Assembly (NCBI GenBank): GCA_913050175.1
Contig: CAJXAF010000007.1
Location: forward strand, 1-34,166
Direction of reading: 5' to 3'
From: an uncultured bacterium
Lineage (GTDB): Bacteria > Omnitrophota > Gorgyraeia > Duberdicusellales > 4484-171
Length of the DNA stretch: 34,166 nt
Numbering within the stretch: position 1 is the stretch's first letter; every line of letters starts with the position of its first letter. The translations under genes and the position numbers were made by a program. This document shows, piece by piece, positions 1-9,285 of the stretch. The notes below the pieces were generated by a model. It was not told the DNA's origin, ran no database searches, and saw only the letters and a list, made by a program, of their open reading frames with translations.

Positions 1-25
1 TTTTTCTCCACCTAATTTAGAAAAT

Positions 26-490
26 TTATGTTGATAGTCTCTTTTTTCTTTGGGAGATAGCTAGCTTGCTTTGGGTTTTATCAGTTTTTGTCTTAAGTCT
101 AAGGCCGGGAACTATTGCTGGCTTACCTTCTTCATCCAAAGCAACCATAGTAAGGTGAGCAGAGCCGACATTTAAGACCTTACCTTCTTTTAGGCGCTCA
201 GTAGTTATATTAACTAAGATCTCCATTGAACTCTTACCCACATAAGAAAGTCTGGCCTCAACGCTCAATAAGTCACCAATTCTAACCGGGTGCTTAAAAA
301 CTATGTGATCCATGGAAGCTAAAACAGCATTCCTTCGGGCATGCTTAGTAGCCGTTACTAAAGCAGCTTCATCAACCATACGAAAAATTGAGGCACCATG
401 GACAGTTCCATAGTGGTTAGCGTCTATTGGCATCATTACCTCAGAAAGAATTGTCTTTGAGTCACTTATGTTTTTTATTTTTCTCTTCAT
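26..490 (-). CDS. Acyl-CoA thioesterase, hotdog fold (YciA/BACH-like)
   Basis: 154 aa ORF; N-terminal MPIDANHYGTVHGASIFRMVDEAA and MDHIVFKHPVRIGDLL match acyl-CoA hydrolase hotdog motifs. Confidence 0.88.
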   Translation of the reverse strand: MKRKIKNISDSKTILSEVMMPIDANHYGTVHGASIFRMVDEAALVTATKHARRNAVLASMDHIVFKHPVRIGDLLSVEARLSYVGKSSMEILVNITTERLKEGKVLNVGSAHLTMVALDEEGKPAIVPGLRLKTKTDKTQSKLAISQRKKRLST

Positions 491-622
491 AATCTATATA
501 ATATTATTATACAGTATAGACAGAGAAACTTCTATAGAAATTTCTTCTTGGGGGAACCAGTTTTAAGAAATATATTTGTTTAAAATTAAAAGAATAGTAA
601 GAGATGAAGATAAAAAAGTATT

Positions 623-2653
623 CTAATCTGGGCTTGCTTGCTGATAGGGAAGGGTAAAAATAAACTCACTTCCCTTGCCAAGTTCTGATTGGGCCCAAAT
701 TTTTCCGCCATGCAACTCAACAATAGTCTTACAGATAGACAACCCCAGGCCTATTCCACTTTCTTTGCTCTTAACCCGAACGCCAACCTGCTCATACTTA
801 TTAAATACTTTCTCTAAGTCTTCTTTCTTTATACCGATACCTGAGTCAATTACTGAGATTTTTGCAAATTTACCCTGTTTTGAGTCATCAAGGCAAGCCC
901 CAACCTCAACTCTTCCTTCCTGAGGAGTAAATTTTAAAGCATTGCTAATTAGATTGGTCACAACCTGGTAGATTCTTTCCGGGTCACCTGTAATGTTAGG
1001 CAGTTCTTTTAGATTGATTTTTAAATCTATTTTTTTATCTTTAGCCCAGGAAACCAGAATATCAACTGATTCTTTGAGTAATTTAGATATATCTACTTCT
1101 TCTTGACGAAGAATCATCTTACCGGTCTCAAGTTGACGGGCATCCATTATAGCGTTAACAAGTTTTTCCATCTTTTCAATGTTTTTTTGACAGGTAGAAA
1201 ACATTGTTTTTTGTTCATCGTTTAAACCTTTAAAGATATCGGTCGCATCAGCTAAAACCGAGAGATTCTGTTTGGCCGCACAAATCGGAGCTCTTAAATC
1301 ATGGCCGACAACATCTAAGATTTCACTCTTTCTTTTTTCGAGCTCCTCCTTGCTGACTTCAGTAGGCAAAGATGAGACCATACCAATGGCTTTTCCGTCT
1401 TCATTCTCAATAATTGCCGAGGATTCAGAGATAATATCAGTAGTCTTTTGATCAAGACCTATATGTTTAACTTCTTTGGGGATAAACTCATCGCTCTCTT
1501 CCTGCCACTTAGAAGTCATTGATACCATCCGATCATTTTTCACTATATCTTTTAAATTCTTAAGCTGACCCTTTTGCAAAGATACGCCTAAGGCTTTTTC
1601 AGCGAAATTATTTAGTGACAAAACTTTGCCTTCTTTATTAATAACAATAACACCCTGGCTGGATTGGCGAAGTATAGAACTAATTCTTTCCTTTTCATCA
1701 CTTAACTTCTTATTTATCCTTTTTATCTCCTTTACCGAACGCTCTACCCGATCTTCGAGGGTCATTTCAAAATCTTTTTCAATTTTCCTTAAGCGGGATA
1801 ATTCATCCTCGGGAACCATTACTTTTTTAGGTTTTTTTATTTGGGCCTGAATATCTGTGATTGATTGATTTGTAAAACCAAAATCTTGTAGCCTATGTTC
1901 TAAGCCGGCTAAGAAACCCTCAATATCTTTTTGTTTTCTGGCTACACGTTTTAAGATTTTTACGAGTTCGGCTGGATCCTTCTTAACTTTGCCCACAAGT
2001 TCATCGTAGCGCTCAATAAAATCCTTCTTTTTTATCTTACCGTCTAATAAGCCCAACCAGGAAGATGTGAACTCTTTTTTACTTAATTTTGCTTTTGATT
2101 TTTCTTTATCGCCGGCCTCATCGCTAAGCTCAAGGCCTAAATCCCAAATGCCTCCATCTTTAGAGCTTCCTTTTTTAGATTTTTTCTTATCAGATACGTC
2201 TTCGTCTTCACTCTCCTCTTGATCACCCTTTACCACGCTCTCATCTTCTTTAACCAGCATAAAACGCATCTGGTCAGCCTGGATATTTACAACTTTATTC
2301 TTCTCTAGGTAACCTCTTAACCCATCTTCCTTATCCAGCTCCTCAACTCGCTTATCTAAGCCCTTAAGGAGGATGTCAACTTCATCATTGTTTACTCCTT
2401 TTTTAAAAGTAATACTGTTTACCTTTAATTTGGCAAAACTATCGCGAATACCCATGCAGATGCCTTTCTTCTGGATAGCTGTTCCCAAAAGATTCCAGCC
2501 TTCTCCGGCAATCTCAATGTCATCCTCTTTTCTTATGATCGAAAATTCATCTAAGGTTGACAGAACTTCACTGAGGGATTTTAAAAGTGCTTGGCGGGGC
2601 CTTTGGCCTGGGCATATCAAAACCATACATCCGGCGTGTATTCTCGCTAACAC
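623..2653 (-). CDS. Sensor histidine kinase (N-terminal helical domain, PAS-like, HisKA, HATPase_c); the true N-terminus is probably in another frame up to 2708
   Basis: [18 protein letters not shown]-box; [12 protein letters not shown]-box; [18 protein letters not shown]1; [19 protein letters not shown]2 box. Confidence 0.88.
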   Translation of the reverse strand: MLARIHAGCMVLICPGQRPRQALLKSLSEVLSTLDEFSIIRKEDDIEIAGEGWNLLGTAIQKKGICMGIRDSFAKLKVNSITFKKGVNNDEVDILLKGLDKRVEELDKEDGLRGYLEKNKVVNIQADQMRFMLVKEDESVVKGDQEESEDEDVSDKKKSKKGSSKDGGIWDLGLELSDEAGDKEKSKAKLSKKEFTSSWLGLLDGKIKKKDFIERYDELVGKVKKDPAELVKILKRVARKQKDIEGFLAGLEHRLQDFGFTNQSITDIQAQIKKPKKVMVPEDELSRLRKIEKDFEMTLEDRVERSVKEIKRINKKLSDEKERISSILRQSSQGVIVINKEGKVLSLNNFAEKALGVSLQKGQLKNLKDIVKNDRMVSMTSKWQEESDEFIPKEVKHIGLDQKTTDIISESSAIIENEDGKAIGMVSSLPTEVSKEELEKRKSEILDVVGHDLRAPICAAKQNLSVLADATDIFKGLNDEQKTMFSTCQKNIEKMEKLVNAIMDARQLETGKMILRQEEVDISKLLKESVDILVSWAKDKKIDLKINLKELPNITGDPERIYQVVTNLISNALKFTPQEGRVEVGACLDDSKQGKFAKISVIDSGIGIKKEDLEKVFNKYEQVGVRVKSKESGIGLGLSICKTIVELHGGKIWAQSELGKGSEFIFTLPYQQASPD

Positions 2654-2708
2654 ACCATTTAAAGATCATATCTGCTATTTTATTCTCAATTTCTTTAGAT
2701 ATATCCAT
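2568..2708 (-). other. Out-of-frame 5' coding segment of the histidine kinase (46 codons then TGA)
   Basis: Minus-strand ATG at 2708 preceded by AAAAGG; translation [46 protein letters not shown]; removing one base of the GGGG run at 2596-2599 joins it to [17 protein letters not shown] of the 623..2653 ORF. Confidence 0.7.
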
Positions 2709-2758
2709 AATACCTTTTAATTATACCTTATGCTTTCAGAGCATTAAAGAAAAATATC

Positions 2759-3391
2759 TTAATGACAACAAGACCTGTCTTTATTTGGCGTAAATAAAAG
2801 GGGGAAAATTATATCACTGACACAGCAAGGAACCCAGACTGCCAGAAATAAAAAAATAAATAAGACCAAGAAAGTTATAGCGCTAACGCTCTTACCCAGG
2901 GCCATTAAGACATGGAATAAAGATGCCCAGGTACTAATCATTACATGGGCAGAATGGGGAAATTTAGTATTAGGATTAAAATAAGCTATAATAATTCCCA
3001 GTATTGCCATGGTACTTATCAACCAGAATTTTTCAACAAATCCAAGGTGTGTCTCGGGATTAGGCATTTTCAAGACAACTTCTGATAAGTAAGGCATAAG
3101 CGAGTCACTTATAGTAGCTACGGCTATGGCACCAAGGTAGCCTATCAAAAATAAGAAAAATATATTTTTAAGGGGGCTATTTTTAGAAAAGGCGTGCTTT
3201 TTATACATTGCCGCCGTAGCCAAGGCGCTTAATAAGACGTGAGCCGGGTGAAAAACATAAAAAAGCTCATGTGATACCTTATCGGGAATATTTCTAAAGA
3301 CAAAAACCAGAACTATCCCGGTTAAGGCCCCGAAAGCGGTAAAAGGTGCATGGTGTTTTAATTCTTTTAAAATTGCTCCTAAGGTATTCAT
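2759..3391 (-). CDS. Uncharacterised polytopic membrane protein, His/Cys-rich
   Basis: 210 aa, multiple hydrophobic segments; motifs FHPAHVLLSALATAAMY, HSAHVMISTWASLFH, WVPCCVSDIIFPLLF and C-terminal SCCH; starts 2 nt after the metH stop. Confidence 0.75.
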   Translation of the reverse strand: MNTLGAILKELKHHAPFTAFGALTGIVLVFVFRNIPDKVSHELFYVFHPAHVLLSALATAAMYKKHAFSKNSPLKNIFFLFLIGYLGAIAVATISDSLMPYLSEVVLKMPNPETHLGFVEKFWLISTMAILGIIIAYFNPNTKFPHSAHVMISTWASLFHVLMALGKSVSAITFLVLFIFLFLAVWVPCCVSDIIFPLLFTPNKDRSCCH

Positions 3392-3393
3392 TT

Positions 3394-5802
3394 TTAATTA
3401 GTTTGGGTTTTAGTAATTTTTTCAGCTAATCTGACTGCAGCAACGCCATCTTTAGCATACTCAGCCCCAATTGTATCGGCGTAAGTTTTAGAGAGGACTG
3501 CTCCGCCAACCATAAAGGAACAACTTAATTTTTCTTTTCGGGCCAATTCGATTATATCTTTCATGTTCACCATAGTAGTTGTCATCAAAGCCGACAAGCC
3601 GACTATGTCAGGATTGTGTAACTTTATGGCTTTAACTATTTTCTGGGCCGAAACATCTTTACCTAAATCGAAAATTTCAAAGCCTTGGTTTTTAAGCATC
3701 AGGTTAACTATGTTTTTTCCGATATCATGGATATCACCTTCAACCGTTGCCATCAAAACAATTGCTTTTTTCTTGCTAAATCTATCAGCCTCATCTAGCA
3801 TTGGTTCAAGTAAAGCTACTCCCTGCTTCATTGCTTCAGCGCTGGAAATCAGCTGCGGTAAAAAGTATTTTTTAACATCAAAGAAGTCGCCGACTTCCAT
3901 TATTGCTTTTACTAAGACTTCTTGCATTAAAAAGAGTGGTTTTAAACCCTTAATTAGAGCCTGATTAATTAAATCTTTTATATCCTGCTTGTTGCCATCC
4001 AAAATAGCTGAATAAACTTTTTCCTCAGGGCTTAAATTATCGTCCTTTAAAGCAGTTTTAGAGATTGGCTTAAAGTCAGAGTACTTAGTAATAAATTTCT
4101 CCCCATTCCTATCTTTATTGAGCAAAAGATCACTAGCTAGTTTGCTCTTGGTTGCTTTTTTATCAATTGGATCGGCAATGGCTAAAGTCAGACCGCGATT
4201 GCGGGCCATGCTTAAAAAAACTCTATTAACAAGGCGGCGATTAGGCAGACCAAAGGAGATATTAGATAGACCAATGACAGTATTGCACTTAAGCTCCTCT
4301 GAGCACCACTTAATTGTTTTTAGGGTCTCAATTGGACTCTTGGGGTTTGAAGAAAAAGTCAAAACCAAAGCATCAACCACAATGTCGGCTACACTCAAAC
4401 CCGCTAGTTTAACTTTCTTTAATAACTTTTTTATGTTCTCCTTGCGCTCCTTAAAAGTTAAAGGCAGCTCTGTCTTAGTTAAGGGAAGAAGGATAAACAT
4501 CGCACCGTACTTTTTAACCAAAGGAAGCAACCTTTCCATTTTTCCCTTTTCTCCGGAAATAGAATTTATTAAAGCTCTACCAGGATAAAATCTTAACGCT
4601 GATTCAATAACTTCTGGGTTTGATGAATCAATAACCAGCGGTAAATCTGTACTGACTGCCAATAGAGAAATAGCTTCCTTCATTGCCTTAATCTCATCAA
4701 TTCCCCCAACTCCTAAATTCACATCTAAAGCAGTGGCTTTGTTTTTCTCTTGAAGACTGGCAATTTGGCGAAGAACAAAGTATCTTTCCTCTAAAAGCTC
4801 CTTTTGTAATTTCTTCTTGCCGGTAGGGTTAATCTTCTCACCGATTACATTGAAATTATTATCGCCTTCAAGCACCAGGCCCCGCCTGGCTGAACTTATA
4901 GCCAAGATAGTTTTTCTAGCTATCTTTTTAGGCTTAAGCTTAATATTATTCTTTCTTAAGAGAGAAATGTGCTCCGGTGTAGTCCCGCAACAGCCACCGA
5001 TAAAATTTACTCCTGCCTTGGTCAATTCTTGACAAGCACTAGCAAATCCCCTGGCTTTCATTGAAAATACAGTTTTGTTATTTATTAGCTTTGGTAAACC
5101 GGCATTAGGCTTAGCAATTAAAGGTATCTTGGCAAAGGGCTTAATCGAAGAAATAATTTTACACATGTTTGCCGGCCCGCTGGAACAATTACAACCAATA
5201 GCATCGGCACCCAGGCTCTGTAAAGTTATCAACGAACTTAAAGGATCATTTCCATTAAGAGTACGTCTACTTTTTTCATAGGTCATAGTAACCATGGTAA
5301 AAATATCAACCGTTTCTTTAACTGCGATTAAGGCGGCCCGGGCCTCCTGGATATCCATCATGGTTTCAATAACTATTAAATCAACTCCTCCCAATAATAA
5401 GCCTTTTACCTGCTCTTTAAAAATTTCAACAGCTTCAGTAAATTTAAGAGTTCCAAAAGGTTTTACAAATTTACCAGTCGGACCAATATCACCGGCTACC
5501 AAACCTCTCTTACCAACTGCGGCTTTAGCTAATTGGGCTAATTTTTTATTAACTTTAACCGGATCTTTAATGTTATATTGCTCAAGCTTAATTCGGTTAC
5601 CGCCAAAAGTAGAAGTATAAACAATATCAGAACCTGCCAGGATATAATCTGAATGAACTCTTTTTATAAGATCAGGGTTTTCTATTGCCCACTGCTCAGG
5701 AGAAGCCCCCTTAGGCATACCGTATTTTTGCAATTGGGTTCCGGTAGCTCCATCGAGGAAAACAACACGTTTTTTAAGTAAGTTCAGAATTTTTTTCTTC
5801 AT
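3394..5802 (-). CDS. metH: Cobalamin-dependent methionine synthase core (homocysteine-, pterin- and B12-binding domains; no activation domain)
   Basis: LDGATGTQLQKYG; Zn-ligand motifs IGCNCSSGP and GGCCGTTPEHI; pterin motif NVIGEKINPTG; B12 motif GDIHDIGKNIV. Confidence 0.95.
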   Translation of the reverse strand: MKKKILNLLKKRVVFLDGATGTQLQKYGMPKGASPEQWAIENPDLIKRVHSDYILAGSDIVYTSTFGGNRIKLEQYNIKDPVKVNKKLAQLAKAAVGKRGLVAGDIGPTGKFVKPFGTLKFTEAVEIFKEQVKGLLLGGVDLIVIETMMDIQEARAALIAVKETVDIFTMVTMTYEKSRRTLNGNDPLSSLITLQSLGADAIGCNCSSGPANMCKIISSIKPFAKIPLIAKPNAGLPKLINNKTVFSMKARGFASACQELTKAGVNFIGGCCGTTPEHISLLRKNNIKLKPKKIARKTILAISSARRGLVLEGDNNFNVIGEKINPTGKKKLQKELLEERYFVLRQIASLQEKNKATALDVNLGVGGIDEIKAMKEAISLLAVSTDLPLVIDSSNPEVIESALRFYPGRALINSISGEKGKMERLLPLVKKYGAMFILLPLTKTELPLTFKERKENIKKLLKKVKLAGLSVADIVVDALVLTFSSNPKSPIETLKTIKWCSEELKCNTVIGLSNISFGLPNRRLVNRVFLSMARNRGLTLAIADPIDKKATKSKLASDLLLNKDRNGEKFITKYSDFKPISKTALKDDNLSPEEKVYSAILDGNKQDIKDLINQALIKGLKPLFLMQEVLVKAIMEVGDFFDVKKYFLPQLISSAEAMKQGVALLEPMLDEADRFSKKKAIVLMATVEGDIHDIGKNIVNLMLKNQGFEIFDLGKDVSAQKIVKAIKLHNPDIVGLSALMTTTMVNMKDIIELARKEKLSCSFMVGGAVLSKTYADTIGAEYAKDGVAAVRLAEKITKTQTN

Positions 5803-5805
5803 CGT

Positions 5806-6423
5806 TTATTTTTTAATTATACCTGTAATAGCGGTAACTGACTTTTCCGGTATAAGGATAAAGGTCTTAGTTATGCTCACGCCTATACTACTTAACTGTA
5901 AGATCTCATGCATTAATTTTTGATAATTAAGTTTAAAATCACCATAGCCACAAGAAATCCTCTTATCTAAGACTTGCTTACCTTCTCTGGTTAATTCCTG
6001 TTGGAAAAAATTCTGCACCCAAAGAAGACAGCTATCGGTAACTTCACTGGCTACTGCATCAAAAATAACGCTCTTGGTTAGATCGTCCTTTTTACCTTTG
6101 TTTATCTGATTGAGTATTTCTTTTCCTGAAGTTGCCCCCATTAAAAGAATCTCCTGAGAACCAGATAATATCCGGGCAGCTAATTTGCTCTCAAAAACTC
6201 TATTATCAGCAAAGACAACTTTCTCGGCATCTTTTTGGAGAATCGGAACTCTTAGAGCCACGGCTTTAAGCTCTAAAAAAGAAAGCGCCTCTTCAATGCT
6301 AGCTTCTACCTTTTTTAGCCTATCTGTGGGGATTTTAGTTCTACCCTGGCGATAGCCAAGACGCCTGTAGATATCAGCCTTGGGTGTTGGTATTGGCATT
6401 GATTCAAAAAACTGTAATCCCAT
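5806..6423 (-). CDS. Stand-alone methionine synthase reactivation (MetH activation-domain-like) protein
   Basis: 205 aa; RLGYR near N-terminus, VASEVTDS, ISCGYGDFKLNYQ and IGVSITKTFILIPEKSVTAITGI match stand-alone MetH activation domains; directly upstream of metH. Confidence 0.85.
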   Translation of the reverse strand: MGLQFFESMPIPTPKADIYRRLGYRQGRTKIPTDRLKKVEASIEEALSFLELKAVALRVPILQKDAEKVVFADNRVFESKLAARILSGSQEILLMGATSGKEILNQINKGKKDDLTKSVIFDAVASEVTDSCLLWVQNFFQQELTREGKQVLDKRISCGYGDFKLNYQKLMHEILQLSSIGVSITKTFILIPEKSVTAITGIIKK

Positions 6424-6507
6424 TAATTTAGTTCCTTTAAAGGTTAAAAAATGACTGTCTTAAATATTGTATAATATTATAACAAAAAGATTTGTTTTTC
6501 TAAGTAT

Positions 6508-7374
6508 TTATATCTTCTGCCTATGCCGGCTAATACAAAGAACTGCTCCGCCAATAATCATTAAAAAACAAAAAATCTGCCCCATAGTGAAAGGACCAAG
6601 AATAAGGCCTAGCTGTGGATCGGGCTCACGATAGAATTCAATAAAAAATCTGACAAAACCATAGGCAAAAATATAAAAAGCTAACATACACCCGGAAGAA
6701 AAACTTTTCTTTCGTATGCTCCAAAGAACTACAAAAATCAGCACCCCTTCAAAAAAAGCCTCATATAGCTGTGAAGGATGCCGAAGGAGATTGGTTGAAT
6801 CAGTAGGAAAGTACATACCCCAGAAAACTTCAGTTGGCCTTCCATAGAGTTCTCCGTTTATAAAATTACCAATTCGGCCAAAAGTATAGCCTAAGGGAAC
6901 AAGGGGAAGAAAAAAATCAGAAAAGTTCCAAAAGTCTATGGAAAACTTACGACAAAATATGGCTCCGGCAATTATGGCTCCCAGGAGTCCGCCATGATAA
7001 GACATCCCGCTTATGCCGATATAATGGAAACCACCGTTAAAACTAAATGGGAAAAGCATTTCTAAGGGGTGTTTTAAGTAATATCCAAAATTATAAAAGA
7101 ATACATAGCCTAGCCGCGAACCAGCTAAGACACCGATAATAACCCAGACAAAGAAATTCTCAATAGTTGCCTTGGAGTAAGAAAAGCTAAAGTTTTCATT
7201 TTTTAATCTATTTAAACTAAGGAAGTATACAACAAGGATAGCGGTTAGATACATCAGACCGTAGTAGTAGATATAAACTGGTCCAATCTTAAAAAAAACC
7301 GGGTTTATGCTTTCCGGGATATGCTGCCAGAAATCAACAATCTTTAATAATATAGATTTATCCATAAATACCAA
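6508..7374 (-). CDS. lgt: Prolipoprotein diacylglyceryl transferase
   Basis: Signature FGRIGNFINGELYGRPTEVFWG; multiple TM segments; YHGGLLGA; HPSQLYEAFFEG. Confidence 0.95.
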   Translation of the reverse strand: MVFMDKSILLKIVDFWQHIPESINPVFFKIGPVYIYYYGLMYLTAILVVYFLSLNRLKNENFSFSYSKATIENFFVWVIIGVLAGSRLGYVFFYNFGYYLKHPLEMLFPFSFNGGFHYIGISGMSYHGGLLGAIIAGAIFCRKFSIDFWNFSDFFLPLVPLGYTFGRIGNFINGELYGRPTEVFWGMYFPTDSTNLLRHPSQLYEAFFEGVLIFVVLWSIRKKSFSSGCMLAFYIFAYGFVRFFIEFYREPDPQLGLILGPFTMGQIFCFLMIIGGAVLCISRHRQKI

Positions 7375-7419
7375 TATTCTCTACACTTTGCGAAAAATGT
7401 CAACAGACCAATCATAAGC

Positions 7420-9255
7420 TTAGAAGTCGACTAAACTCTTACGCTCCTTATGAATCATTATCCTGTCCTGAGTGCGCCAAAGATTAGTTTTCAGGAGAGC
7501 TTTACTAAAGGCTGCTTCTGCTTTTTCATAGTTGCCAATTTGTTTATAGGCCAGGCCTAATTCAAAGTAAGCCTTCTCATGATCGTTATCAAGATTAACT
7601 GCCTTCTCTAAAACCTTAACTGCCTGGGAATAATTTTCCTCTAAGTTGTAAATAAAGCCAAGATTATAATAAGCATCAACAAAAAGCGGGTTAATCTCTA
7701 TAACTTTTTTAAACTTATCCTTAGCGGTAAGAAAATCACCCTGCTCATAGAATGACACCCCCAATTTAAAGAGTAAGGCAGGGCTTTCTGGCTTTATCTG
7801 GGCTGCCTTTTTTAAATAAGGAATAGATTTATCAAAGTTACCTAAATTTTGCTGGTAATCAGCTCCGAGTATGCACTGATCAAATAAAGTCTCCTGGGGA
7901 GCTTTATTGAATTGACTGTACCCAGAAATAATGAAAATAGAAATAGCGGCGAAAGATAAAACTAAAGATCTCAATGCCTGTCTTTGAGAGATCACCCGAT
8001 AGATTGAGTGTAAAGTGAAACTTGCAAAAATGATTAAATAAGGCACAGCCATAATCCGATAACGTGAAGATATAAAAAATATTGGCAGGGTAAACAAGAA
8101 TACTGCACAACTTAAGTAAAGAAAAATATACTTATCCCTATGTTTTAAACCGAGAAATAAACCGATAAAAGAAAAGGGGAGAATAAACCTTAGGTCCATT
8201 AAGAGGACTTTAAAAATACGGATTTTATTCCTTATAATAGTGTACTCGAAATCATGGATAAATTCGTCTCCCGATAAAACCAAAGCTATCTTTTTTAAGA
8301 ATAATTTCCCAGATTTTAAGGGGTTAGCTTTAATAAAATCTAAACCCCGCCCAAACCAATAATTAGAAACCTCTGAGGTTGATAGACGTCGGGCACTTTT
8401 ACTCTCAGCAATAATTCTGGCATCGCGAAACATATTTTCCTGATTTAAACCCAGCTCCCCTGCCGACGTAAAAATTCCCTTTGCTTGGGCATTATTTCCA
8501 ATATAAAAATTTACTCCTAAATTTCCGGCTACCAAAACAAAATCTTCCTCGGCTACATAATTCAGTACAGTCACAGAACCAATTATTAAAAAAAGAATAA
8601 GAAAAAACGATAAAAAACAGAGAAACTTTTGGCCGGCTTCGATCTTTAGCTTAAAGAAGATCCAGATAAACGATAATAGACCAAATAAAAGTACATTAAA
8701 TTGGGCAAGGGTGCAAACAGCAAGCAAAGCTCCACTGAGAAAAAAGTTCTTCTTTGTCGGTTTATCTTTAGTTATTAAAAGAACTAAGAAAAATAATAGG
8801 TTAAGAAATATCGAAAGACTGGTATAGATAAGTAAGCCTTCAAAAAAAATAAAAAGCCCATAGAGAGCATAGAGCAGCCCGGCAATAAAGCCAATATGCT
8901 GGTTAAAAAGCTTCTTGGCGATACTATAAAGAAGCAGGCAGGAAAAAAGACCAAGAAAAAATTGCAAATGATGGATGATTGCTATACTGGGCCCAAAAAG
9001 CTTAAATAAAAAAGCTAAAAAATAAGCATATAGGGGCCATTTCATAAAAGCTCTCTCAGGAAAAAGTTGGCCGCTGGCTATATCCCTGGCCCAGATATAA
9101 TAAGAGTTACTATCAGAAGATTTTAAAAAGGGGTAGGCAGCTGTGTTTTTGTAGTCATGGAAAAAAAGAAGTCTTACGCTTAAAGCTAAAATTATAAGAA
9201 TTAAAATATATATAAAATTAATCCTTTTCGGGTTTTTTCTCAAGTTTAATGCCAT
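7420..9255 (-). CDS. PMT/ArnT-like (GT39-type) membrane glycosyltransferase with C-terminal TPR repeats
   Basis: N-terminal DSNSYYIWARDIASGQLFPERAFMKWPLYAYFLAFLFKLFG; many TM segments; C-terminal TPR units (ALLFKLGVSFYEQGDFLTAKDKFKKVIEINP etc.). Confidence 0.85.
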   Translation of the reverse strand: MALNLRKNPKRINFIYILILIILALSVRLLFFHDYKNTAAYPFLKSSDSNSYYIWARDIASGQLFPERAFMKWPLYAYFLAFLFKLFGPSIAIIHHLQFFLGLFSCLLLYSIAKKLFNQHIGFIAGLLYALYGLFIFFEGLLIYTSLSIFLNLLFFLVLLITKDKPTKKNFFLSGALLAVCTLAQFNVLLFGLLSFIWIFFKLKIEAGQKFLCFLSFFLILFLIIGSVTVLNYVAEEDFVLVAGNLGVNFYIGNNAQAKGIFTSAGELGLNQENMFRDARIIAESKSARRLSTSEVSNYWFGRGLDFIKANPLKSGKLFLKKIALVLSGDEFIHDFEYTIIRNKIRIFKVLLMDLRFILPFSFIGLFLGLKHRDKYIFLYLSCAVFLFTLPIFFISSRYRIMAVPYLIIFASFTLHSIYRVISQRQALRSLVLSFAAISIFIISGYSQFNKAPQETLFDQCILGADYQQNLGNFDKSIPYLKKAAQIKPESPALLFKLGVSFYEQGDFLTAKDKFKKVIEINPLFVDAYYNLGFIYNLEENYSQAVKVLEKAVNLDNDHEKAYFELGLAYKQIGNYEKAEAAFSKALLKTNLWRTQDRIMIHKERKSLVDF

Positions 9256-9285
9256 TTTTTAAGAAAAAATTGTAAGAAGTTTTGA

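Noticed and set aside
2373-2720. Plus-strand ORFs 2373..2720 and 2587..2793 over the histidine kinase start
   Set aside because: They lie opposite coding sequence of the kinase; low-complexity translation with no recognisable motif.
4118-4588. Plus-strand 156-aa ORF opposite metH
   Set aside because: Antisense shadow of a strongly recognisable CDS; no domain or ribosome-binding support. The same applies to 3563..3964, 4817..5032, 5075..5281 and 5294..5620.
6424-6507. Possible cobalamin or SAM riboswitch upstream of the methionine synthase operon
   Set aside because: The leader is only about 84 nt and very AT-rich, with no B12-box or SAM-like conserved elements seen.
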